Positions 1 through 12,100 of a stretch of 64,000 nucleotides of DNA are shown piece after piece. A program made the position numbers and the translations under genes. The notes beneath the pieces were generated by a model that worked only from the letters and a program-made list of their open reading frames with translations, searched no databases and was not told the origin of the DNA. The stretch spans positions 124,001-188,000 of the forward strand of contig JBBPSI010000007.1 of assembly GCA_038093515.1 (NCBI GenBank), read 5' to 3'. Source of the stretch: Butyriboletus loyo (Eukaryota > Basidiomycota > Agaricomycetes > Boletales > Boletaceae). Each line of letters opens with the position of its first letter. The stretch's first letter is position 1.

Positions 1-103
1 ACGACTTTTTGGCCGGCTCACCGCGCAGATCGAGCTGGCGCTCTCTGACAGGGTTTATTGCGGAGGGTGCTTGGGCGAGCAGCTCTGGGGTGAGCTTGAC
101 CAT
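1..103 (-). CDS. LEA1: U2 snRNP protein A' (LEA1/SNRPA1), first exon only, cut by the left edge
   Basis: On the minus strand an ATG at 103 opens 27 codons beginning MVKLTPELLAQAPS and ending in ERQLDLR, then a splice donor GTGAGC at 21-16. This is the conserved start of the U2 snRNP A' protein, whose leucine-rich repeats begin right after the DLRG motif; the family binds U2 snRNA with U2B'' in the spliceosome. Only exon 1 (22-103) and the first 21 bases of intron 1 are inside the window. The gene is divergent from SAC1, with 103 bp between the two start codons. The N-terminal match is short but distinctive. Confidence 0.75.
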   Translation of the reverse strand, partial: MVKLTPELLAQAPSAINPVRERQLDLRGEPAKKS

Positions 104-206
104 GGCTGAAGCGGAGGCCGTTTCAGACTCAGACCAAAACGAGGCATCCAAACTGAACCTGCCTGGTCGACTACGACGACGCGCTCAATCACATCCTCCT
201 CCAATA
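104..206. promoter_or_regulatory. Shared LEA1/SAC1 divergent promoter interval
   Basis: The 103 bp between the ATG of LEA1 (minus) and the ATG of SAC1 (plus) must carry both 5' leaders and at least the core promoters. I see no TATA box or clear repeat motif in it. Confidence 0.5.
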
Positions 207-2882
207 ATGAAACCCATATACCAGAGACTCAACCTGTTCGTGCGCGTCTCCGTCCTCGCACTGCATTCTGTCCTCACACACACCCAGATTTATCGTTGGC
301 CAGGATGCCTACACCTTTGCTCCCGTGGAACCGCTCGGCGCACAGTCCCTTACCATACACAGGTCGACTGGTGACATAGTTCTCAACCGTGAATCTTTCT
401 TGGTCTCGCGATGCACACTGCTCTTGCTGACGCCCGTGATATTCAGCGCCCAACACGCCTGCACCCCCTGCTGCTTCGAGGTATGAAAAGACGGTGTACG
501 GGATACTTGGCATGATCTCTTTGGCACTGTGTGCGTTCCCGATGTTCGATTTTTGCTTGCAAGGGACCCATCACATCCTACGACAGCGGAGTACATCATC
601 ATCCTTACTGGTCGCGAGCACCGAGCACGCTTCATGGGGCACGATATATACCGTGCTGCAGACTTCGATATCCTTCCCCTTAATCCAAATCTCTCCGCCC
701 AGAATGCACCACATCCTGTCGAGGGACATCTGCTGGCGCTCGTGCGGTCCCATTTGCTCGGCGGCCACTTCTTGTTTAGCTATGGGTGGGATTTGTCTAC
801 ACGCTTGCAGACACAGTGGGCCGAGAGGGAGAATAGCCACGAAAGGTCTCTTTGGGAACAGGTAAATGTAATGATTTGGACCAAAAATACCGTGTCTAAT
901 AGCTCGCAAGGCGGATGGCAGGTTTTTCTGGAACAAGTGCGCATGTCGTGTTATCCCTTCAGCAGGAGTTTGACAGTCGCTTTAGGTTCCTGCAGTCAAG
1001 ATTGATTGACACCGATATTGCACAAGATGTGAGACAAACAATCATCTTTTACTGTGGCATCTCTTATGCTGAAACACGAACAGCTCAGTCCCTACATCCT
1101 TCCTATAGTATACGGCAGTGGGTGTTCGGTGACAGACAATCACACATTCATGCTGACATCAACAACCAGCATTTGATGTTCGCACTAGCTATATCCATGG
1201 GCACCGGCTTCAGCTATGTCTCATCAGCCGGAGGTCACGGTACCGTGCGGGTACACGGTACTTCCGCCGGGGCGTAGACCAGGATGGGCACGTTGCAAAC
1301 TTTAATGAGACAGAACAGATCCTTCTCGTCGAAGAACAAGCAGCAGGCCGTATTTCCAACGTCGAAACACTTTCGCACCAGCTCAGCTTTGCCCAGATTC
1401 GAGGGAGCGCTCCTGTGTTTTGGGCTGAAGTCAATACGCTGAGGTACAAACCTGATTTGCAAGTAATGGACCTTCAAGATGCCGTAAGTAGCTCACTTTT
1501 CGGGGTGTGATAAAATGCACATTATCCTCAAAGGTCGATTCCTTGCGTCGTCATCTACAAGAACAAGTTTCGATCTATGGCGAACAGAGCTTGGTTAACT
1601 TAGTCAACCAAAAGGGGTATGAACAGCCCATCAAAGATGCATACGAACGCATCTTTAATCAAGTGTGTTATTCTTAGTCGTGCTTATTGTACCGCTCACG
1701 CATCTGTCCAGGCTGAGGTGGCAAACGTTAAATACCAGTATTTCGATTTCCACAATGAATGCAAGAATATGCGTTGGGACCGTATCAATATCCTCGTTGA
1801 AAGGATGCAAGATGACCTTTTGAGGCATGGGTATGGTGCTGTCGTCGATATGAATCCGCCTACTCAAGTGTCCATAGCTATTTCCACCTCGACATGTCTC
1901 GACCTGATCCTGTGAAAACTCAGCGAGGAGTTGTCCGTACAAATTGCATGGACAGCTTGGATCGCACGAACGTTGTGCAGGCGACGTTAGCAAAGTGGAC
2001 ACTAAACCATCAGCTCAAAGTGCTTGGTGTGCTCGCCGAGGGAGAAGATCTAGATGATTTCCACGCCTTGAGCAGGGATTTTCGAGAGTGTAAGCGTCTG
2101 TCCTACCATTAAATGTTACTCGCTGATATCTGGACAGTGTGGGCCGACCATGCTGATTTAATTGCGAGGGCCTATGCTGGTTCTGGTGCCTTGAAGACAG
2201 ACTTCACAAGAACAAACAAGCGAACAAAGATGGGTGTCCTTGAAGATGGCTATAAGAGTATAATGCGATATGTCAAAAACAATTATTTCGACGGCGCAAG
2301 GCAGGATGGCTTCGACCTTGTGACTGGAGCATGGACTCCGCGCAAGAATCCGATCACAGCTATTTCCTTGTTGGCAGATACCCGGCCACTAGTCATCCGC
2401 TCAGTGAGTCGGTTGTATCTTGGGAACCATTCGTCCGCTTATCAATGTTAAGCTCCCTTACATCATGTCTTTCTCACTGTTCATGATTTGTGCTGGCCTC
2501 ACACTGCCTAGAACTTCGGGTGAGTTGTGAACAAATTCGGGGTTCGCCATGTTTTGATCCTTTCGGTGCAGACTACTCTCTCTTCTACTACTTCATGCTT
2601 TGGCTGGTTGTCGCGGCCTCTGCGATCACATTCATGATGGTTTACGGTATCGAATATGTCTCGTGGCCAAGACTGATACCACCAACGGATGTTATTTACT
2701 ACGAGGGACCAGGATTCCGCTCTGCACACCACGGCAAAGGCTTGAAAGGCTCATTCGCACAGAAATTTGGTCTGTCAGGGAAAGTTTTCTCCGCGAATGG
2801 GGTTCCGACAGCTAGGAAAAGGGCGCTGACAGTGAGCAAGATGGAGGAAATAGAGGCGGGAAACAAGCAGAGGGTAGATTAG
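207..2882 (+). CDS. SAC1: SAC1-type phosphoinositide phosphatase
   Basis: This is the integral ER/Golgi phosphatase that removes phosphate mainly from PI4P. I placed the start at 207 (MKPIYQRLNLFVR), which splices at 246/303 into DAYTFAPVEP as in other Sac1 proteins. Early introns are 389-446, 531-586, 862-910, 937-985 and 1029-1083. The exon around 1950 carries the catalytic P-loop CMDSLDRTN (CX5R). Two hydrophobic segments near the end (about 2460-2510 and 2580-2640, the second split off by an intron) are the family's C-terminal membrane hairpin; the protein ends with a short basic tail at 2882. The join between the exon encoding SPYILPIVYG (from 1084) and the one encoding LISRRSRYRAG (about 1222) could not be resolved with a good GT donor. 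Confidence 0.9.
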
Positions 2883-3033
2883 GTTAGGAACTTGCTGTCC
2901 GATTTTGTTCCTAAATTGTTTCCTAATTTGGGCGTGTGACCGAAACGCTACAGCGGAGTTTGGATGGCACTGCCCAAAACTTGTGCAACGCACCGAGCTT
3001 ATATTGCAGTATCCCACTCTTCGTTGCATAAGA

Positions 3034-4056
3034 ATGTCTGGAAAAAAACGCGCTTCTCCTGGCGCTGACACGGAAAAAAATCCTCTTGAGAGCGTTGAGC
3101 TCAGCGACGAGGATGCCCAAAAATTGCAAGGCGTTCAGAAGCAAATTGAACGCGCTGAACTTCTCCTGGGTAAGTCGCATTTTCACTCCAGGTGTTGAGA
3201 TCCACAGTAATTTGAGTTCACTTCAGAGCGTCGTGGATATGAAACGCTTCGCCCTGTATACGACAAACGACGTGAAGTTGCTAAAACGATCCCAAAGTTC
3301 TGGCCTATTGCGTTGATGAACCATCCGTTGATTGGCTTCCAAGCTCAGCATAATATTGATCGCATTGCCTTGAGTTACTTGGAGGATTTGTGGGTGGCAC
3401 GCGATCCTAAGGAGCCGAGATGCTTCACCATCGAGTTTGTGAGTTTTCTGTCGCGTTCTGCGGTATAGTTCTCACCCGCAGCGTAGCATTTCAAATCAAA
3501 CCCATACTTCACCGACTCTGTCCTAAAAAAAGAGTACAAGTATGACCCGCTACCCGATGCTGCTGGAGAGCAGCCCGACGAGGATGGTTTGACACCCTCA
3601 ATGCTTTCTTTCGTGTGGGCTCGTGATGTGAAGCCTTCGGTATGGATACTTGCTCCATGTCGTCTGAAATTTTCTCATCATTTTTACTTAGGCCACCGAA
3701 ATCAACTGGAAAGATTCTGAGAAGGCGTTGACAAAACTGCACCCTCGCGTTGAGGAGGAAGACGCAGAGGAATCCGAGGTGCCCGCTGAAGCTGGCAGTT
3801 TCTTCAACTTCTTCGAAATTGCCCGGGATCCATTCGATGTAAGTTGGCTTGTGAAACAAATATGCGTGTGACAGGGTTCATCTGGGTTTAGATCGGAACT
3901 ACCATTGCCAACGATGTCTTCGTTGAAGCTACCGACTACTTCCTCGGAAATGTTCCTTCAGACGAAATCGACTCTGAGGAGGAGAGCGACGACGATTCTG
4001 AGGATTCTGAAATTGATTTGGAAAAGCCCAGACCTAAGAAGCAGAAAAAGGATTGA
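3034..4056 (+). CDS. SET/NAP-family histone chaperone
   Basis: Five exons (3034-3169, 3227-3438, 3487-3639, 3692-3838, 3892-4056) join in frame to a 270-residue protein. It has an N-terminal dimerisation helix containing QKQIERAELLL, the NAP-fold core with IPKFWPIALMNHP and the later SFFNFFEI segment, and a very acidic C-terminal tail followed by a basic KPRPKKQKKD end. This is the arrangement of SET/TAF-I-beta and yeast Vps75, which bind histones H3-H4 or H2A-H2B during chromatin assembly. The length fits the SET subgroup better than NAP1. All four introns are 48-57 bp with clean GT-AG ends. Confidence 0.88.
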
Positions 4057-4458
4057 ATGTACGCTTGGCAGCATTTACATCCACTATATATACATTCTCG
4101 AGACATATTTATTCTATCTTGACACCGTCTGCCCGACCGTAGTGATTCGCAGCACTTTGTAGTGAGAATCAATGTCAATGTGCATCTCATCTGGTACACA
4201 CGAAGCTTCTTGTTTTCGCTCGATACTTCTTCACCAAATTCCAATCTTAGTTTCACCCCTCATTTGTGCCAGGTATTTCGACAAGCCAGATACACTTCCC
4301 TCCCTTATTGCCACGCACTCACTGCTTTTCTTTTGACTGGGAAGGCACAAGTACTAGACCTAAGTGCGTCATCTTGGAGGTGGACTTGACGTAGCGCGTG
4401 GAAGACCAGAAATGACAAGGAAACCGATCAACGTTGTTAAACTACACCGAATCCCAAT
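4057..4458. other. Intergenic, convergent 3' ends
   Basis: About 400 bp between the stop of the SET/NAP gene and the stop of the P450 on the opposite strand. It should contain both 3' UTRs. I see no coding pattern or RNA gene. Confidence 0.5.
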
Positions 4459-6500
4459 TCAGTCCAGGATTCTTCGGACAAGAAGGGGGAGGGAACTTGG
4501 TCCCTCCCCTACGACCCTGGGCCGCATGACAAACGTCTGGAAACTTTCTATGTCATGCTGGCATGTAAATGAAAATTGATGCAGGAGAATAACTGTCAGG
4601 GCCTAAGTGGGATAATAATCTCAACTTGCGCTACAGCGATACTGCCTCTGTACTCACTTTAATCTCAGCAGCTGCGAAATTCCTGCCCAAACAACCTCGC
4701 GGACTGGAGTTATGGTGAACGAGATGACGAGTGTCCGAATTAGTGCCCTCACCCGAGACTGAACGCGAACAGGTCGCGATTGTTTCGAGTATTGCGTTGC
4801 AGCCATCGCTCTGGACGGAAGACATCGGCGTCGGGTCCCCACGCGGACTTATCCTTCTGGATGACATCGACTGGCATGGAGAAGACGGTCCCCTTCGGTA
4901 TAATGAGATGGGGATCAGTGGTACCAGGCAGGGGTTCGGATAAGGGAACGATCGTGGTTTCGGAAGCCTGGGGGATCCTTTTCAGTCATGACGAGGGTCA
5001 GAATATAGGTTGAGGCACCTGATGGTGGTTCTCCAATACGGGGGGGTGCATACGCAACGTTTCCATGAAGAACGCGTGCAGTAGCGGGAAATCGTTATTC
5101 AACGCGTCGTACGTTGGGTCGCATGCGATCGATACCTCATTTCGGATAGCTTCTTGCCTTTCGGGATCCATGGCCAACTCATAAAAGAGCCACTGCCAAC
5201 GGTCAGGTTGCGAGACGTCACTCAGGTGACAGGTTTTACTTACAGAAATCGTAGCGGACACGGGCTCGTAGCCCGCAGAGATGATTGTCCGCATTTGTGC
5301 TGCGACTTGCTCGTCATCCAAATAGGGTGTCATAGATGATATATCTTCTCTCACTGATTGTTGGTTAGCCCGGGCCCAAAAAATATCACCTTCGAACGTA
5401 CGCATTAAGGACATGAATGACTTGCTATCTGGGTCGTTACTGATTTTCGCGTCGCTCAGGACAGCCATAGCCAGTTCGCCAAGTTCCTTGCGAGTCTTGC
5501 GGATGAGGTTTCCTTTCTCGCCGAAGTGCAAGATCCATGGGACCAGCCAAAAGAGGGCACGCATATAGAAGGTCCATTGCGTCTTCTCATGGTTCGTCAG
5601 GCTATCTAGAGCATCTACCAGAGCATGCGGTTGCCCATTTAGGCACCCGAAGTCATGCGAGAATGCAGCTCGCCCGATGGTATCAAGCCTGTTCAGACGC
5701 GTATGAGCACCCTGTCGGTCATTTGATTGGCGTACTTGCGCGAATCGACCGGCCCAATTCGTCATTTCGATTGTGACTTCGGCAGTTTGAGAGTCATCAA
5801 AAATCATTTGCCATTGGATGGCCATCTCCAGTAAAGGTCGGACTTTGCCTGTGTATCAAATTGGTTGAACTCACCTTTGTAGCATTCTCATAAAACAGTG
5901 TAGTCAGGTGTCTCACAGATTGGGAGCTGAGATATTAGTCAAGTCCAAATGGAATCTATTGCCTCGTTCTGAAATCGAGTTACCTCAATGCAGGTGCAAC
6001 GGTCCTCCGCTGTCTTTCATGCGCTTCTTTTCCTGTGGTAAGAAGGTCAGGATGGACCAAGTGATGACACGAAATCATATCACCTTCCACCCAAAGAATG
6101 CCTTTACCAAGCAGCAATCGGAACCATGTTCTGACGCCATTTGGCTTGGGGAACTGATACGTTCCTTCCCCCACGATGTGACTGATCGCGCGAGAGTCAG
6201 TGATGGACAAGATCTGGTGCTTTGGAGGACTATCTCAGTAGTAAGGTGGATTCGATGCACGGAAAGACGAACCCCAAATGCACCAGAAAACCGCACAACT
6301 TTACCGAACTTGCGATGCCACTCTACATAATGCACGCCGGGCGGGTCATGGTAGAGAATTTGCTCCTCCCCCCACAGCCACGAATGAGGCTTTGGGCCAG
6401 GGACATGCCACAAGACAAGCATGGTGGTGATTCTGAGGTGGATGAAACGTAGAAGATACGCAAGCCCCAAGGCGAGCGCGAGATGGAATATGGATAGCAT
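4459..6500 (-). CDS. Cytochrome P450 monooxygenase, membrane-anchored
   Basis: The protein starts at 6500 with a membrane anchor (MLSIFHLALALGLAYLL) and the proline-rich hinge HVPGPKP. The K-helix ETLR is near 5070, the PERF-type FRPERW near 4830, and the heme ligand motif reads FSLG|PRGCLG, split by a 49-bp intron after FSLG. After the exon ending in AAAEIK a further exon, starting ALTVILLHQF, runs to a TGA at 4461-4459, giving a full C-terminus. The I-helix reads AGYEPVS, without the usual threonine after the acidic residue. Substrate cannot be told from sequence; the architecture is that of fungal microsomal P450s fed by CPR, with family unassigned. It is divergent from the acetyl-CoA transporter. 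Confidence 0.88.
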
Positions 6501-6647
6501 TTGGACGGTGCGTGGGGGGGATTATTGATAGAGGATGTCTTATAGGCGTTCATCGTTGTATGCGAGTGAGTGACGTGTCGTCCAAAGGGGCAAGTGGACA
6601 GACATCAAACTTGCAAGTCACTACCGATACGCTTCGCTGGTACGGTC

Positions 6648-9034
6648 ATGTCAGCTCTCCGTCAAAAGTCACCCGCGAAGTCTCATCTCCCCAGCCTCCG
6701 CCACCGGCCCAACCTCAACGTAGAAGATCAGACAGACGTCCACACCCACCGCAAGAAACCGATCCCGTCTACTTTGGATAGCATTCACATTTCCCCGCGT
6801 GCCCCGACCATGGTACGGCACCTGAGACGAGTCTCGGATGCAGGCGAGCTCGACGAGGTGCAGTTGTCTCTCTTGTCCCAAGGGCACGACCCGACACACG
6901 ACGACGACAGTGTGTCGTTCGGCGATGTTCACAAAAAGACCAAGGCCCTTTCTGTCAGAGACAGAAGAGCCATGTCACTGCTCATCGTTCTATGTCCGTC
7001 CGCTCCTTTCCATCATCTTGCTTCTGTAGCTCACCCCTCTCAGACCTCATTCAAGGAGTTCCGGTGAGTGACACGCGTCTCTGGCGAAGCCACGCTAACC
7101 ACGGGACTCGTAGTTGGGCCTTGCGCTAGGTATCCGCACCTTTCCCTCTCAGTCTATCATCTAACTCCTCAGCATTCAAGGCTCCGTGCCGTTCATTCTA
7201 CGAGAGCATCTATCTTATTCACAGCTCGGAGTGTTTGCTCTCTCTAGTTATCCGTATTCTCTCAAGTTGCTATGGTCGCCCATCGTCGACTCTACCTTCT
7301 TTTCCTCCGTCGGTCGGCGCAAATCATGGATTATTCCAATGCAGCTTATAATCGGTTCCATGATGCTCTATATTTCGAGAAACATAGAGAGATTATTTGA
7401 GCATGTTCGTTCATCACGTCCGTTTCGTTTCGTTTTAAACTGAATCTTTTTAGCCGGCAGACAACGTGTACGAACTCACGTTCGTATTTACATCCCTTGT
7501 CTTGTTCTCTGCAACACAAGGTATGTATTTTTTGCCCCTCGTGACCAGTTCGTTGACACGTCCCTCTGTAATAGACATCGCTGTAGACGGCTGGGCTTTG
7601 ACTCTTTTATCTCAAGAAAACCTGTCTTTCGCATCCACTTGCCAGACAATCGGTTTAAATACGGGCTTTTTTGCATCTTTCACGGTATTTCTCGCCCTGA
7701 ACAGCGAGGCATTCTCGTATGTCAAATTTCCTCTGGTATGGTGTCCACTCACGTTCCTCCCAGTCAAAAATGGGGAATACCATGTTTGACCATGCACGCA
7801 TACCTGCAGTTCTGTAGCCTCCTGTGCTTTGGCGTCACTTTCTGGCTCATCTTTTTCGAGAAGGAGGTGTGTGATCACAAATTGCTATGCATCGGGTTCT
7901 TCATCCCATTGTAGGGGGCCGAGTCGCTTGATGATTCCGAAATGACCGTCTCATCTGTGTACAAGACCATCTGGGATATTTGCAAACTGAAACGTAGGTA
8001 TTAATAAATATGCAAGTGGTCGGTATCCTTTATATGCCGTCCCTGCAGATGTGCAAGCCCTCCTCGTCATGCATTGCTTTGCCAAGATTGGTTTCCAAGC
8101 AAATGAGTCGGTCACAAGTCTGAAGATGATCGAGAAGGGATTGGGTCGTGAAGATCTGGCCATCGTGGTCCTCATAGACTTTCCATTTCAAATCCTTGGT
8201 GGCTGGCTGGCTGCTAAATGGTCAAGCGGCGATAAGCCATTACGCCCCTGGATATGGGCGTTTTGGCCCCGGCTAGTTTTTGCGTTAATGTCCGCGTTTA
8301 TTGTCTATTGGTTTCCAACACCACCGCTATCTTATGGGTTCTTTACATACCTAGTGATACACACCGTCCTGCAGGGATTTGCAACGTGAGTGTCTCTTCA
8401 TCACGCAGAGATTTTGTTTCTTATTAATTCATTAGTACCATTCAATTCGTAGGCATCTCGGCTTTTCACACGAGGATCTCCGACCCTCTGATTGGAGGGA
8501 CCTACATGACGGTGAGTTCAGGATTTTCCGGAGTTTCCAAAAGGGTTCTGATCTGTACAGCTGCTCAACACGTTCACAAACCTGGGAGGTACTTGGCCAA
8601 AGTATTTTGTTCTTAAAGGTTGGTCTACCATCATAGATGGCCTCCGGCTGACCGCTCCCAAGGCGTGGATTACTTCAGCGAGGCATACTGTAGAGTCAAG
8701 GATGCAGACACGGAGCTGCTCGTGAAAGGTATGATTCGGATGCACCACGATAGAGTGCGAGAGGCTAACGCGCGGACCAGCTGCTGAATGTGTGTCGGAT
8801 CGAGGCAAGGAGCTCTGTGCCGACATCAATGGAGAGTGTGTGACCGAGCAGGACGGGTACTACTATGTCTCGGCGATTTGCCTGACTTTTGGTGTGCTGT
8901 TTCTGGTTGGGTACATTATCCCGACTGCGCGGAGGCTGCAAGGTGAGTTGGTGTGGTGTCTGTGTCTGTGTGGGATGTTGACTGGGGCGATGGCAGCGCT
9001 GCCGGTGCATCGATGGAGGATTGGTGGCGAGTGA
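6648..9034 (+). CDS. Acetyl-CoA transporter, SLC33A1/AT-1 family
   Basis: This is a multi-spanning membrane protein that, in the characterised family, imports acetyl-CoA into the ER/Golgi lumen. Visible hallmarks are YLIQGVPLGLALGSVPFIL (joined across introns ending near 7043, 7112 and 7180), then SLKLLWSPIVD, the GRRKSWIIP loop, and DIAVDGWALTLL. At least ten hydrophobic stretches follow, with many introns of about 50 bp. The last exon begins after GGCAG at 8996 and ends at TGA 9032-9034. The start is uncertain: ATG 6648 begins a long in-frame basic, disordered leader; ATG 6810 (MVRHLRRVSDAG) is the next good candidate and gives a length closer to animal homologues. Confidence 0.85.
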
Positions 9035-9177
9035 GGGGATCGCCTGCCCTAAATTGATGTCGGGATGTATGGCGCTAGTGTAGTCAACTTTTAAGTGAAC
9101 GCTAGTTTTCCACAACTGGATTTTTCTTCGAGTACACCAACCCTACAACGAGCCCGTCGTCTTCACAATCGCGCAAA

Positions 9178-12100
9178 ATGACCACCACAACTATGCACTT
9201 TGGTCCAGAGTGGATGCGTGCAAAACCCCAAACGCCTGCCCGCCAGCAGCCACCGCCCTCTCCGCCACCACAGGCAGCATCGGCCACACAGCAGCTCGGC
9301 GCATCTACCTACTCTGCTCTCGTCGCTCCGGTGACACAGGAACTCGACAAGCGCGACGAATCTCGCCCATTCAGGTATACTAAAGACGAAATGCTCAGAA
9401 TCTACAAAGAGGGCGGCGGAAAGGCTGGTCTCAATCTCGAGGTGGAACGCTGGGAGGGTATCGTCCGTGACGTTGGCAGCGAGCCAGCTGGTCTCCGTGA
9501 AATGAACGAGGCGGAAAAGAAGGTTAGACAATGTTCCTCCGTCATTCTTATCACGCGTTCACTCACACGAGGCGTCCAGCTTTTCGCTGGGCCTCTTAAT
9601 TCCGAGCTTCGTCGCCGCCAGTCAACGGATTTAATGAACACGTTGTCTTCACCGTCCGACAGACAACGTTTGAGTCATCCAAACTCTACAACAAGTAATA
9701 CCATGCGTTATGGCCCTTTTCTGGGAAGGAGGAGAGACAGCACAGGTGAATCCGAGCAAGTTACTACCCTTTCGTCCCTGACATTACTATCAAAGATCAA
9801 CCACCACTCGCTCTGCCTCGTAAACTATCTCTTTCGAATACCCACGGTGGTACATTGACGTCACCTCGAGACGCGCTTCCTTCACCTCGCAACAGGATGG
9901 GCGCGTTTGGCTCTGGCTTTGACGGAGTTCTTAACAGCGGTGATTCTTGGTCAAGGAGACGGCCTTCTGCAGGTGTGGCCGGAACCGGTAGCGGTACGTT
10001 AGCACGAGGAGAAGGGAAGGAAGAGGATGCTCTGCGTTCAGAAATCAAGGAGGAGGAAAGCAGGGGATATCACTCAGCCAATACTCACGATAGTGATTCG
10101 GCCGCCGTTGTGGATCGATTGTCTTCTCCTGGCCCCGATGTATTTCCATCAGACGCAACGCCAGACAGCCAACTCTCTTCGTTGGAGCTCGATTCGGTTG
10201 GCCAAAGCATGGCAGGCATGAGCTATGAAGCACGGAATAGACCTAATTCAAATCCACGGGTCCTACCCACGATAAATACTCTCCCATCTGGCCCTCCTGG
10301 TTTGACTGATCCTGCAAGTATCGAATGGTCATATCTGGACCCTCAAGGTCAGGTGCAAGGTGAGCAGACCTCAAGGTCAAGTAATCGTAACGTGATCGAT
10401 TTAATATAATGTTAGGTCCCTTCCGAGCTGATCTGATGCAGAAATGGTTCGATGAGGGCTACTTTACTCCTGACCTGCTCATGAAGCGCAATTACATCGA
10501 CGCGGATTGGATTGCTGTCGGAGTACTCGAAAGCCGCGCAGTCGGAGGAAAGATCTTCCTTTCCCAGATCTCCAACGGTCCACCAGGCCTTGCTATTCAC
10601 ACAGAGTCCCCGAAGAGCTACTCTCCGGTCCACGAACAAAACATATTTAATGGATACCAGCCTGCTCCAACCCGGACCTTACGGTCCAATTTGGATTCAT
10701 ACCTGAATGGCTCCTCTCCTACCGGATCACCTTCATCGTCCCTTGGTGGCGGTAGGTTTGGAAACGGCTCTCCGGATCCATCCACATATGGTGGTAGAGC
10801 AGGAAGCAACATGTTCTCCAGCGATCCCAACTTTGGAGTTCGTGGCTTTGGAGGACGAGCCGCGTTTCAAGATTCGATTTCAGATGCACGAACCATCAAT
10901 AACAATTCTCTGGGAAGGGCGCCGACCATTGACACGTTTAATGCTTACAGTGGAGGTGGTGATAGCTCCCCTTGGTCAGCTGGCCCGGGGCAAATCAGCC
11001 AGGGTTCCAATGACAATGAACAGCATCCATATCCCAATGGGTTTAACGGCATAGGATCTGGTGTAATAGGGAACCCCTTACCTGTCAATCACATCCACAA
11101 CCTTAACCAGGAGCATTTTGGCGACGCGACGTACAGCGGTATGGGTAGTCTCAGCAGTCATCATGATTCCCCGGTTGCACGTCAGCCATCCGATGTCAAT
11201 GGAATGTCGTTCCACAGTAATTTGGTGAACGGTGTCACTTCCCAACTCGGCGCTCCAACACAGTTTTCTCAGCCTCCCTCGGTTCCATACGCAGCGTCAC
11301 AGCACCGCCAGTCTGTTTCAACATTTGGGGATCTATTACCACAAACGTCAGAGGTTCTCAATGTCACTCAGACGCCGACTTCTGCCATACAACCGAACAG
11401 TGCCTCGCCGTGGAGTGCACGTACCGGGCCCTTCGAACCTCCTGCCGCTCCGTCACCCGTTGTACCACCCGCTCGACCCCAGGCATCAGAATGGATAGTA
11501 CCTCAACCGGCGCAGCCAGTTGACCCTTCGCCCTGGTTAATGGCCTCATTACCGGTTGTAGACGACGCTTGGAGGGAAATGCCCGGCCCGAACAGTCTCA
11601 CCATTAGTAACCTTGGACAACATAATAAACTGCAACAGCAGGAAGAGGAAGGAGCAGACGACGTTGTCGCCTCTCCCACTGAAGATGCTGTTCCACCTAA
11701 CACGGAACCGCCACAGACCGAGTCAACAAACACTGTGCCAGCCGGTATAACAACTATAGTCCCCCAATTTGTCACGCCAACGATTACTTCTATTCCTACC
11801 ACGGGAACACAAGGTCCAAGAGCACAGAAGGCAAGGCGCAAGTCGACGACCCGCGACGTTCAGATTCCTGCATCCAAAGTCGCACCTCCAACCGCGCCCG
11901 CTGTAATCAGAGATCAACCCCCTGCCCCTGCGCTTCCGGCTACTCAACCAAAGCTTGTCTGGGCTGTCGAAGATGACTCCAAGAAACAAAAGGGTACCGG
12001 CGCGACGATGAGTTTGAGGGAAATTCAAGAAGCGGAGGTAAGGAAGACTGAGGCACGTAAAATTGCTGAGAAGGAGCGAGAACGCCTTGGCCGTGCGAAC

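Noticed and set aside
4690..4760. Apparently degenerate P450 heme motif (SSPRGCLG lacking the Phe and Gly)
   Set aside because: A 49-bp GT-AG intron just upstream joins FSLG to PRGCLG and restores a canonical motif, so the gene is not broken here.
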